Source: Flavonifractor plautii ATCC 29863 (GTDB lineage: Bacteria > Bacillota > Clostridia > Oscillospirales > Oscillospiraceae). Taken from it: a stretch of 41,146 nt of DNA. Under the pieces are notes generated by a model. That model was not told the DNA's origin. It ran no database searches and saw only the letters and a list, made by a program, of their open reading frames with translations. Positions 8,243 to 16,463 of this stretch are shown here, one piece after another. A program made the translations under genes and the position numbers. Positions within the stretch are counted from its first letter, which is position 1; each line of letters opens with the position of its first letter. The stretch is from NCBI RefSeq assembly GCF_000239295.1, contig NZ_JH417652.1, forward strand, positions 1 to 41,146. Direction: 5' to 3'.

Positions 8243-9793
8243 ATGAGGACTATGGAAGCGGAAAACGTCATTGAAATGCTTCACATTACCAAGGAATTCC
8301 CCGGTATCATCGCCAACGACGATATCACACTCCAACTCCGAAGAGGGGAAATCCACGCCCTCCTGGGGGAGAACGGCGCAGGCAAATCCACCCTGATGAG
8401 CGTGCTGTTCGGTCTGTATCAGCCGGAAGCGGGCGAAATCAAGAAAAACGGTAAGGTGGTGAAGATCAACAATCCCAACGACGCCACCGCGCTGGGCATC
8501 GGCATGGTGCACCAGCACTTCCAACTGGTGGATGTGTTCACTGTGCTGGACAATATCATTCTGGGCGCCGAAACCACGAAGCTGGGCTTCCTGCAGAAGA
8601 AGGAGGCCCGCAAAAAGGTAGAGGCCCTGTCGGAGAAGTACGGCCTAAAGGTGGATCTGGACGCCAGGGTGGAAAACATCACCGTGGGCATGCAGCAGCG
8701 GGTGGAGATCCTCAAGATGCTCTACCGCGACAACGAGATTCTGATCTTTGACGAGCCCACCGCCGTCCTCACCCCCCAGGAGATTGATGAGCTGATGGCC
8801 ACCATGAAGGAGTTTGCCAAGGAGGGCAAGAGCATTCTCTTCATCTCCCACAAGCTCAACGAGATTATGGCCGTGGCCGACCGCGTCACAGTGCTGCGCA
8901 AGGGCAAGTACATCGGCACCGTGGATACTAAGGACACCGACAAGCAGTCCCTGTCCAACATGATGGTGGGCCGCCCGGTGCAGCTTGAGGTGGTCAAGGA
9001 GAAGGCCAGACCCGGTGAAACGGTGCTCAAGGTGGAGCACCTGACGGTCCCCTCCCATACCCAAAAGAGGGATGCGGTCCATGATGTCAGCTTCGAGGCC
9101 CGGGCGGGTGAGATTCTGTGCATCGCCGGCATCGACGGCAACGGCCAGAGCGAGCTCATCTACGGCCTGACCGGCCTGGAGAAGTGCAGCGGCGGCACGG
9201 TGACCCTCTGCGGCCACGATATCAGCCACGCCTCCATCCACCACCGGAGCGCGGACATGAGCCACATCCCGGAGGACCGCCATAAGCACGGACTGGTGCT
9301 GGACTTTACCCTGGAACAAAACATGGTGCTCCAGCGCTTCCGGGAGCCACGGTTCCAGCACATGGGCTTTGTCAAGCAGGGCGAGGTGCGCGCCTACGCG
9401 GAAAAGCTGATCGAGCAGTACGACGTGCGCTCCGGACAGGGGCCGGTGACCATTGCCCGCTCTATGTCCGGCGGCAACCAGCAGAAGGCCATCATTGCCC
9501 GCGAGGTCGACCGGGAGAAGCCGCTGATTGTGGCGGTGCAACCCACCCGCGGCCTGGACGTGGGCGCCATTGAGTACATCCACAGCCAGTTGGTGGCCGA
9601 GCGGGACAAGGGCAAGGCGGTGCTGCTGGTCTCTCTGGAGCTGGACGAGGTCATGAGCCTGTCCGACCGCATCCTCGTGATGTATGAGGGCGAGATCGTG
9701 GGCGAGCTGGATCCCGCCGCCACCGACGTCCAGGAGCTGGGCCTCTATATGGCCGGCGCAAAACGAATGAAAAAGGAGGGCGAGGGGGCGTGA
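8243..9793 (+). CDS. nucleoside ABC importer ATP-binding protein (two ABC domains)
   Basis: A 516-residue duplicated ATPase of the sugar/nucleoside (RbsA/NupO-like) type that powers the importer on the inner face of the membrane. Domain 1 has a good Walker A (GENGAGKST, 42-50) and Walker B (EILIFDEPTAVL). Its signature is the variant VGMQQRVEIL. Domain 2 has a degenerate Walker A (GIDGNGQSE) but a good signature (MSGGNQQKAIIAREVD), the usual asymmetry of this family. ATG 8243 follows AGGAGG closely; a frame extension to 8189 begins upstream of the promoter -10 and is rejected. The stop overlaps the next start by four bases. Confidence 0.93.
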   Translation: MRTMEAENVIEMLHITKEFPGIIANDDITLQLRRGEIHALLGENGAGKSTLMSVLFGLYQPEAGEIKKNGKVVKINNPNDATALGIGMVHQHFQLVDVFTVLDNIILGAETTKLGFLQKKEARKKVEALSEKYGLKVDLDARVENITVGMQQRVEILKMLYRDNEILIFDEPTAVLTPQEIDELMATMKEFAKEGKSILFISHKLNEIMAVADRVTVLRKGKYIGTVDTKDTDKQSLSNMMVGRPVQLEVVKEKARPGETVLKVEHLTVPSHTQKRDAVHDVSFEARAGEILCIAGIDGNGQSELIYGLTGLEKCSGGTVTLCGHDISHASIHHRSADMSHIPEDRHKHGLVLDFTLEQNMVLQRFREPRFQHMGFVKQGEVRAYAEKLIEQYDVRSGQGPVTIARSMSGGNQQKAIIAREVDREKPLIVAVQPTRGLDVGAIEYIHSQLVAERDKGKAVLLVSLELDEVMSLSDRILVMYEGEIVGELDPAATDVQELGLYMAGAKRMKKEGEGA

Positions 9794-11058
9794 AGCAGAA
9801 GCTTTCCAACCTGTGGGGCAAAGACGGCACCAAGTCTGTACTGGCCTCACTGATCTCCATCCTCATCGGCATGGTGGTGGGTGCGCTGATTATCATCATC
9901 GTGGGTGCCGCCAACCCGTCCCTGGGGCTGAACAGCGCGTGGGAGGGCATCCGCCTGGTGTTCGGCGGCCTGTTCAGCACCGGACGCGACGCGGCGGGCA
10001 CGCTGACCTTCGGCTTTAACTCCACGAACTTGGGCAACATGCTCTTCCGGGCCACCCCGCTGATCCTTACCGGCCTGTCGGTGGCTGTGGCCTTCAAGAC
10101 CGGCCTGTTCAACATCGGCGCGCCGGGCCAGTACCTGATGGGCACCGCCGCCACCCTGATTCTGGCACTCACCATCCCCACTGAAACGGTTCCAGCTCCG
10201 CTGGTGTGGCTCATTGCCTTCCTGGGCGGCATGCTGGCCGGCGCCCTGTGGGGCTGTATCCCCGGACTGGTGAAGGCCTTCCTCAACATCAACGAGGTGC
10301 TGGCCTGCATCATGACCAACTGGATCGCCGCCAACCTGGTGACCTGGCTGTTCGACAAGGGCAGCCTGTTTGAGAGCCTCCAGAATCACGTGGAGAACAC
10401 CAAGACTGCCTATATCTACAAGACCAGTTTCAATGGTGTGGAGACCGCCAAGCTGGGTCTGGACAAACTGTTCCCCAACTCTCAGGTCAATGGCGGCATC
10501 CTGATTGCCATCGGTATCGCAATTCTGATCTATATCCTTATGAACAAGACCACCCTGGGCTACGAGCTCAAGGCCTGCGGCGCCAACCGCCACGCGGCCC
10601 GGTACGCCGGCATTGCCGACAAGCGCAACATCGTCCTGTCCATGGCCATCGCCGGGGCCCTGTCCGGCGCGGCCGCCTCCCTGTACTACCTGTCGGGTAA
10701 CACGGAGTTTTTCTGGTCTACCTACCAGACCCTTCCCGCCACTGGCTTCAATGGCATCCCCGTGGCCCTGCTGGCCGTCAGCAATCCCATCGGTGTGATC
10801 TTTACCGGATGCTTCATGTCCATGCTGGATATTGTGGGTCTGCAGCTTACCAACCTGACGGCTTACAATGAGTATATCACCGATGTCATCATCGCCATCA
10901 TCGTCTACCTCAGCGCTTTCTCCCTGGTCATCAAGATGTTCATCAGCGGCCAGCGGAAGCGCCGGAGCAAGGCTGCCCTGCCCGCGGCAGAGGCGGCGGC
11001 CAAACCGCCGGAGGGCGGAGGCGGCGCAGAAGTGGAGAAAGGAGGCGAGTCGGCATGA
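9790..11058 (+). CDS. nucleoside ABC importer permease 1
   Basis: A 422-residue membrane permease of the BPD_transp_2 (NupP/YufP-like) family. It has about ten predicted helices, a conserved GLSVAVAFKTGLFNIGAPGQYLMG segment and LNINEVLACIMTNWIA. It starts with GTG inside the end of the ATPase gene (GTGA overlap), which suggests translational coupling, and ends in an ATGA overlap with the second permease. A Lys/Arg-rich, Ala/Gly-rich tail (about 385-422) is cytoplasmic. It forms the channel with the next product. Confidence 0.92.
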   Translation: MKQKLSNLWGKDGTKSVLASLISILIGMVVGALIIIIVGAANPSLGLNSAWEGIRLVFGGLFSTGRDAAGTLTFGFNSTNLGNMLFRATPLILTGLSVAVAFKTGLFNIGAPGQYLMGTAATLILALTIPTETVPAPLVWLIAFLGGMLAGALWGCIPGLVKAFLNINEVLACIMTNWIAANLVTWLFDKGSLFESLQNHVENTKTAYIYKTSFNGVETAKLGLDKLFPNSQVNGGILIAIGIAILIYILMNKTTLGYELKACGANRHAARYAGIADKRNIVLSMAIAGALSGAAASLYYLSGNTEFFWSTYQTLPATGFNGIPVALLAVSNPIGVIFTGCFMSMLDIVGLQLTNLTAYNEYITDVIIAIIVYLSAFSLVIKMFISGQRKRRSKAALPAAEAAAKPPEGGGGAEVEKGGESA

Positions 11059-12086
11059 CGTTCCTCATTCAGCAGACCCTGATCTATGCCGTCCCGCTGA
11101 TGATCGTGGCGCTGGCTGGCGTGTTTGCTGAGCGCAGCGGCATCATCAACCTGGCCCTGGAAGGCATTATGATCTTCGGCGCGTTCGCGGGCGTCCTCTT
11201 TGTCAACGTGACCCAGAAGGCGGGTATCTTCTCCGAGGCCAAGGCGGCTGGGGACTGGGTGGCGCTCCAGGGCTTCATGCTGCTGGCCATGCTGGTGGCG
11301 GCCATCCTGGGCGCAGTGTTCTCCCTGTTGCTCTCCTTTGCCTCGGTCAACCTGAAGGCGGACCAGACCATCGGAGGTACCGCACTGAACCTGATGGCCC
11401 CCGCCCTGGTGCTGTTCTTCATCCGCATCATCGCCAACCAGAACACCCTGCAGATGGCGGAGGGCGACGCGGCAAGCTGGTTCATGCTCAAAAAGAGCTT
11501 CTTCGGCTACGGCCGCAGCGACGAAATGGGCTTCTTCGGGGACACCTTCATCAACAAGGCATATCTGGCCACCTACATCTGTATTATCCTGTTTGTGGTG
11601 CTGTCCATCCTGCTCTACAAGACCCGCTTCGGACTGCGGCTGCGCTCCTGTGGTGAGAATCCACAGGCGGCCGACTCCCTGGGCATCAACGTCTATGTGA
11701 TGCGCTACGCCGGCACCACAATCTCCGGCGCCCTGGCGGGCATGGGCGGCTTCGTCTACGCTCTCACCACCGCCAACTGCGCCTCTACCGGCGACGTGGC
11801 CGGCTTCGGCTTCCTGGCGCTGGCCGTTATGATCTTCGGCAACTGGAAACCTTTGAACATCGCCGGCGCGGCCCTGCTGTTCGGCCTGTTCAAGTGCATC
11901 GCCGCCTCCTATGCCAGCATCGACATCAACGGCGACGGTGTATTCCTGCTGGCCGAGCTCGGCATCAGCCCCCACTTCTACCGGATGCTGCCCTATATTA
12001 TCACGCTGGTCGTTCTGGCCTTCACCTCCAAGAAGTCCAGGGCTCCCAAGGCGGAGGGCATCCCCTACGACAAGGGAAAGCGGTAA
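11055..12086 (+). CDS. nucleoside ABC importer permease 2
   Basis: A 343-residue permease of the NupQ/YufQ type. The start LIQQTLIYAVPLMIVALAGVFAERSGIINLALEG is the hallmark of this subunit, and LRSCGENPQAADSLGINV is the conserved cytoplasmic loop that touches the ATPase. The start overlaps the previous stop by four bases. It is the last gene of the operon and a strong terminator follows. Confidence 0.93.
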   Translation: MTFLIQQTLIYAVPLMIVALAGVFAERSGIINLALEGIMIFGAFAGVLFVNVTQKAGIFSEAKAAGDWVALQGFMLLAMLVAAILGAVFSLLLSFASVNLKADQTIGGTALNLMAPALVLFFIRIIANQNTLQMAEGDAASWFMLKKSFFGYGRSDEMGFFGDTFINKAYLATYICIILFVVLSILLYKTRFGLRLRSCGENPQAADSLGINVYVMRYAGTTISGALAGMGGFVYALTTANCASTGDVAGFGFLALAVMIFGNWKPLNIAGAALLFGLFKCIAASYASIDINGDGVFLLAELGISPHFYRMLPYIITLVVLAFTSKKSRAPKAEGIPYDKGKR

Positions 12087-12161
12087 CGGAGTATACCTGT
12101 ACTTTAGCAGATGTTCTCCACTGGAAGGTAGGCCATATGTCCTACCCCAGGAAAGAAAAGT

Positions 12162-12196
12162 GCCCCGCCGTTCCATCGGAACGGCGGGGCTTTTTT
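12162..12196. terminator. terminator shared by importer operon and Crp gene
   Basis: A 13-bp perfect stem (12162-12174/12178-12190, loop ATC), six T's on the plus side and an A-rich stretch on the other, so it can act in both directions. Confidence 0.93.
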
Positions 12197-12888
12197 CAGA
12201 GAATGCGGGAGGGCTCCACGCTTTCGGCCAGGGCCCGCAGCGCGTCGGGCTCTTCCAGACGCCAGCCCTCGGGGGTACGGCGGAGGTATCCGGCCTGGGC
12301 AAAGCGGCTCATCACCCGGGTAAGCTGCCGGTAGCTGGTGCTCAGCGTCTCGGCGGTGCGGGTCAGGGTGCCATGGAACCAGCCGTCCTCCGCCTGGGAG
12401 AGCAGATAGGCGGCCAGACGGTTTTCCAGCGGAAGCAGCAGGTCGTTGGTGGCGCGGAAGGTATTCATTACCACAATGCGGGCCAGCCGCCGGGAGGCAT
12501 AGCGCAGAAACCCCAGGTCGGAGCATAGAGCCTCCCGGTACTCCGCCAGTGGGAGGGCCGCACACAGCGCGCCGTCCTCCTGGGCGCGCTGGTCGGTGGT
12601 GGCCTGGATGTTGCCCAGCACCACCTCTACGTCGCCGCCCACCAGCTCCCCCGGCTGGGCGGTGGCCACCAGCCGAGTGCGTCCGGCGGCGTTGGTCAGG
12701 CTGGTCTGGATGCCGCCCTCCAGAAGCAGGTAGAGGCTCTGCATGGGTTCCCGCAGGCGGCAGAGGTATTCTCCCTTCTCATAGTACTGAAGTGTCCAGG
12801 GATAGGCGGCGGTCCAGGGAAGGCGCTCGGGAATCCGGCAGCGGGCAAACAGGGCCGCCAGCCGCTCCGGATCTTGGAAGCGTTCCAT
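12196..12888 (-). CDS. Crp/Fnr family regulator (YeiL-like)
   Basis: A 230-residue regulator. The N-terminal part is a cyclic-nucleotide-binding-like beta-barrel (YYEKGEYLCRLREPMQSLYLLLEGGIQ). A C-terminal winged helix follows, with PLENRLAAYLL and the recognition helix AETLSTSYRQLTRVMSRFAQAG. The pattern is closest to YeiL-like members. The typical Fnr iron-sulfur cysteine cluster is absent. ATG 12888 follows AAGGAGGG; the frame stays open far upstream across the MATE gene, but that part is a shadow. It is 20 bases downstream of the MATE gene and probably cotranscribed with it. Confidence 0.85.
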   Translation of the reverse strand: MERFQDPERLAALFARCRIPERLPWTAAYPWTLQYYEKGEYLCRLREPMQSLYLLLEGGIQTSLTNAAGRTRLVATAQPGELVGGDVEVVLGNIQATTDQRAQEDGALCAALPLAEYREALCSDLGFLRYASRRLARIVVMNTFRATNDLLLPLENRLAAYLLSQAEDGWFHGTLTRTAETLSTSYRQLTRVMSRFAQAGYLRRTPEGWRLEEPDALRALAESVEPSRIL

Positions 12889-12908
12889 GCGATTCCCTCC
12901 TTGTGCAG

Positions 12909-14273
12909 TCAAATCACGCGGATGCGTTTCCATCTGCCCCGCCAGTAGCGGAACAGGAAGAATGCGGCCCGTACCACCCAGTCGGCGATCATGGCGAGCC
13001 ATACCCCAAGCAGTCCCAGGTTCAGGCCCCAGGCGCAGGCAAACACATAGCTGAGCACTACCCGGCAGACAAACATGGAGCCCAGGGAGACCGCCATAGT
13101 GAAGATGGCGTCCCCAGCCGCCCGCAGGGAGTTGGGAAGGGTGAAGGCCAGGGGCCAGAACAGGACGTTGCCCACGGCGCAGGCCCGGAGCACTTGGGCA
13201 GCCATGGCGCAGGCCTCTGGGCTCAGGTGAAACAGGGTGACCAGTCCCCCAGCCGAGAAGAAGAGGGCGGCGCTCATGACCAGCATGCAAAGATAGCTGG
13301 CCCCCACGAGACGCTTGGTGTAGTAGACCGCCTGCCCTGTCTCGCCAGCCCCCATACACTGGCCGATAACGGTAATGATGGCCAGTCCCAGGGCCATGCC
13401 GGGCACATTGATGACCCCGGCCACACTGTTGGCGATGGCGTTGGCGGCCACGGCGGAGGTGCCGAAGGTGGTAATCAGGTTGAGGACCATCAGCTTGCCT
13501 GCCTGAAACATGCCGTTTTCCATACCGTTAGGGATGCCGATAAATAGGATGCGCTTGACGATGGCACCCCGGAACTCAAAACGCAGCAGACCCTCCACCC
13601 GGAGCACATGGTCGGGGTGGTTGAGCAGCGCCATGATAATGACGGCCGCCGCGATGCGGGAGACCAGGGTGCCGATACCGGCGCCGGCGGCCCCCATGCC
13701 GAAGCCGAAGATCAGCACCGCATTGACTGTGATGTTGATTACATTCACAACCAGGGAGCAGAACATGGACACCTTGCTGTTGCCCATGGCCCGGAACAGG
13801 GCGGCCCCGGCGTTGTAAATGCCCATGAAGGGATAGGCCGTGGCGGTGAGCAGGAAATAGACCAGGGCGTTCTCCATCACGTCGGCCTCCACGCGGCCGA
13901 AGATCAACGCCAGAATGTGCTGCCGGAGGACCAGCGCGGCCCCCATCAGCAGCAGGGACAGGGCGCACATGGCGTACAGAAGCTGCTTGGAGGCAGCCTT
14001 GGCGTTGTCGGTGTCCTGCCGCCCCAGATACTGGGAGACCACCACCGCGCCGCCGGTGGAGAGGGCGGAAAAGACCTGAATGATGAGTGTATTGATGTTG
14101 TCCACCAGCGAGACGCCGGATACGGCGGCCTCGCCGGAGGTGGTGACCATGACGGTGTCCGCCATGCCGACAGTCATCAGCAGAAGCTGCTCAATGACCA
14201 GGGGAATGATGAGCCGCAGCAGTGCGTCGCGGGAAAAGAGCAGGCTGCTGCGGGCCGGTGCCTGTTCCGGCAT
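12909..14273 (-). CDS. MATE family multidrug/cation exporter
   Basis: A 454-residue membrane protein with 12 predicted helices in two similar halves. The N-terminal half shows the MATE pattern IPLVIEQLLLMTVGMADTVMV and STGGAVVVSQYLGRQD. The second half repeats it with GIPNGMENGMFQAGKLMVLNLI. Such proteins export cationic drugs or metabolites using Na+ or H+ gradients. The ATG follows AGGAGG. It forms a two-gene operon with the Crp-like regulator. The substrate cannot be inferred. Confidence 0.93.
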   Translation of the reverse strand: MPEQAPARSSLLFSRDALLRLIIPLVIEQLLLMTVGMADTVMVTTSGEAAVSGVSLVDNINTLIIQVFSALSTGGAVVVSQYLGRQDTDNAKAASKQLLYAMCALSLLLMGAALVLRQHILALIFGRVEADVMENALVYFLLTATAYPFMGIYNAGAALFRAMGNSKVSMFCSLVVNVINITVNAVLIFGFGMGAAGAGIGTLVSRIAAAVIIMALLNHPDHVLRVEGLLRFEFRGAIVKRILFIGIPNGMENGMFQAGKLMVLNLITTFGTSAVAANAIANSVAGVINVPGMALGLAIITVIGQCMGAGETGQAVYYTKRLVGASYLCMLVMSAALFFSAGGLVTLFHLSPEACAMAAQVLRACAVGNVLFWPLAFTLPNSLRAAGDAIFTMAVSLGSMFVCRVVLSYVFACAWGLNLGLLGVWLAMIADWVVRAAFFLFRYWRGRWKRIRVI

Positions 14274-14354
14274 TCTCCCGCCTCCTCTACATGAATTTTA
14301 CATAGCTCTACCATTTTACTCCTGTGAGGCAGAAATACAAGCGCCGAACTGCAC

Positions 14355-14395
14355 AAAAAACGGAGGCCGGGCGGAGAAAAACCGTCCGGCCTCCG
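14355..14395 (-). terminator. terminator of the amidohydrolase gene
   Basis: A 14-bp stem with one G-U pair (14361-14374/14382-14395), followed on the minus strand by six T's (14355-14360). Confidence 0.88.
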
Positions 14396-14404
14396 GGCGT
14401 GGGC

Positions 14405-15760
14405 TCAGCAACGGCCCAGGTAGCGGCACACCGCCGCATTGGCCCGGGCGGCCAGCTCCCCCTCGTCGGCGGTCACCAGCTCCCCGTTCTGCACCACGGC
14501 CACGCCGTTGACGATGGTATAATCCACCGGGCCCTTGAGTCCCACCGTCCCCAGCAGGGAGAGGGGGTCGAACTGGGCGCCCGCCAGCTCAATGCGGTCC
14601 AGGCTGATCAGGAAGCAGTCGGCGGCCATGCCGGCGGCCAGGCAGCCGATGTCGTCCCGGCCCAGCAGGCGGGCGGAGCCGCGGGTGGCCAGCTTGAGGA
14701 TGTCGTACCCGGTGGGGGCGTTCTGGCTGGACTGGAGGCGGTGGAGCAGGTAGCACACCCGCAGCTCCTCCAGCAGGTTGGAGCCGTCGTTGGAGGCGGC
14801 TCCGTCCACCGCCAGACCCACCGGCACCCCCAGGCGGAGCATCTCAGGCACCCGGCACACACCGGAGGAGAGCTTCATGTTGGAGATGGGGCAGTGGGCC
14901 ACGCCGGTACCGGTGGCGGCCAGCGCCTTCAGCTCGTCATCGTTGAAGTGGATGCCATGGGCATACCACACGTCGGGGCCGGTCCAGCCCAGCCCCTCCA
15001 GGTAGGCAAGGGGGCGCAGGCCGAACCGCTCCAGGGTGTACTGCTCCTCGTCCCTGGTCTCCGCCACGTGGGTGTGCAGCCGTACCTCCAGGGAGCGGGC
15101 CAGGCGCGCACTCTCCCGCAGCAGGTCGGTGGACACGGAGAAGGGGGAGCAGGGGGCCAGGGCTACCTGGCGCATGGAGAAGCGGGACGGGTCGTGCCAC
15201 ACCCGCACCAGCCGCTCCGAGTCGGCCAGAATCTGGTCGATGGTCTGTACCACGCTGTCCGGCGGCAGGCCGCCGTCCTTCCGGGAGAGATCCATGGAGC
15301 CACGGGAGGCGTGGAAGCGCATGCCCACCAGCTCAGCCGCCCGGAACTGGGCGCCGATCAAATCCCCCGCCCGGGCGGGGAAGACATAGTGGTGGTCGAA
15401 GCAGGTGGTGCACCCCGTCTTGAGCAGCTCCGCCATGCCCACCAGGCTGGAGGTGGCCACCACATCTTCGTCCAGGTTTTTCCACACATCGTACAGCGTC
15501 ACCAGCCAGGGAAAGAGCTCCATCCGCTGCACTTCGGGCAGATTGCGGGAAAAGAGCTGGTATAGGTGGTGATGGGTATTGATGAGGCCGGGGTAGACCA
15601 CCATGCGGGAGGCGTCGATAACCTGGTCGGCCTGCCGCAGCTCGGGGCCGATGTACTCGATGGCGTTGTCCCGGATGAACAGATTGCTCCGCTCATACAG
15701 GCGGTCGGTGTCGTCGCAGGAGACGATGTAGCGGGCGTTTTTAATCAGCAGAGTGGACAT
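14405..15760 (-). CDS. amidohydrolase, probable 8-oxoguanine deaminase
   Basis: A 451-residue metal-dependent hydrolase of the amidohydrolase superfamily (AtzB/TrzN/guanine-deaminase branch). The metal site is visible: the HxH motif at 63-65 (INTHHHLYQ), HTHVAET, AHGIHF and the Asp in VDGAASNDGSN. GSMDLSRKDGGLPPD and LAPCSPFSV match 8-oxoguanine deaminases, which convert 8-oxoguanine to urate and ammonia. Related enzymes take other purines or triazines, so the exact substrate is less sure than the reaction type. The ATG has GGAGG upstream. It lies 20 bases after a small membrane-anchored protein and about 2.3 kb from the nucleoside importer, consistent with purine salvage. Confidence 0.83.
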   Translation of the reverse strand: MSTLLIKNARYIVSCDDTDRLYERSNLFIRDNAIEYIGPELRQADQVIDASRMVVYPGLINTHHHLYQLFSRNLPEVQRMELFPWLVTLYDVWKNLDEDVVATSSLVGMAELLKTGCTTCFDHHYVFPARAGDLIGAQFRAAELVGMRFHASRGSMDLSRKDGGLPPDSVVQTIDQILADSERLVRVWHDPSRFSMRQVALAPCSPFSVSTDLLRESARLARSLEVRLHTHVAETRDEEQYTLERFGLRPLAYLEGLGWTGPDVWYAHGIHFNDDELKALAATGTGVAHCPISNMKLSSGVCRVPEMLRLGVPVGLAVDGAASNDGSNLLEELRVCYLLHRLQSSQNAPTGYDILKLATRGSARLLGRDDIGCLAAGMAADCFLISLDRIELAGAQFDPLSLLGTVGLKGPVDYTIVNGVAVVQNGELVTADEGELAARANAAVCRYLGRC

Positions 15761-15780
15761 AAAAAACCTCCAATCCCCAA

Positions 15781-16377
15781 TCAGGCGGGCGCATAGGTCA
15801 GCCGGTAGAAGCTGCCGAGCTGGATGGTGATGGCGTCGGAGCGGAGAAAGAGAGCCCGGTCTACATACAGGGCGAACTGTTCACCCGGGCCCTGGCTGGC
15901 CAGCCGGGCCGCATCGGGGCGGTCCTCTCCGTCGGCCTGCACGGGCAGGTCGGAAACCCGGAGCTGGGCGGTGATGCCGCCATCCTCGTCAATCCGGTAG
16001 GGGAGGAGAAGCTGTCCCCCTTCCCGGGAGAGCTGATGCTCCGGCTGAATGACGGCGTAGAGGGTGCCGGGGTCCTCGTCAGACCGGGCAAAGGCGGTGA
16101 GATAGAAGGTGGTGTCCCCGTCCTGGAGCAGGGGGAGCTTCAGCTCTCCCTCAGCTTGGCTGATGGGGACCTCCTCGGGAAAGCCCTCCGGCATCTGCTC
16201 CCTGGAAAGGGTGAGGGTGACGGTGGCCTCCTCCTGGCCGGTGATGGCGTAGCCCTGCCGGGCCGCGATGCGCTCCAGCGTGACGGGACGCCCCCGCAGG
16301 AGCAGAACGACCGCCCCGGCCAGAAGGACGAGGGTGATCAGAAAAAGTACAAGGGGAAGTTTTCTGCGTGACGCCAT
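15781..16377 (-). CDS. hypothetical membrane-anchored protein
   Basis: A 198-residue protein I do not recognise. It has a basic start (ASRRK), one transmembrane segment (about 6-27), and a mostly beta-strand extracellular part with no repeats or catalytic motif. The ATG at 16377 is preferred because AAAGGAGG lies 8 bases upstream; an in-frame GTG at 16395 overlaps that region. It is the first gene of an operon with the amidohydrolase. It may be a lineage-specific surface protein. Confidence 0.6.
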   Translation of the reverse strand: MASRRKLPLVLFLITLVLLAGAVVLLLRGRPVTLERIAARQGYAITGQEEATVTLTLSREQMPEGFPEEVPISQAEGELKLPLLQDGDTTFYLTAFARSDEDPGTLYAVIQPEHQLSREGGQLLLPYRIDEDGGITAQLRVSDLPVQADGEDRPDAARLASQGPGEQFALYVDRALFLRSDAITIQLGSFYRLTYAPA

Positions 16378-16424
16378 GGCAGCGCCTCCTTTCACCCCTT
16401 AATAATACCACAGGCCCGCGGGAA

Positions 16425-16456
16425 AAGAAAGTGCCCCGGACGTTGTCCGGGGCACT
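16425..16456 (-). terminator. terminator of the S-layer-homology gene
   Basis: A 12-bp perfect stem (16430-16441/16445-16456, loop GTT), followed on the minus strand by TTCTTTTCC. Confidence 0.85.
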
Positions 16457-16463
16457 TCGGAGA

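Noticed and set aside
12889-13359. Long N-terminal extension of the Crp-like regulator
   Set aside because: It overlaps the MATE gene in another frame, and the ATG at 12888 has an ideal ribosome site.
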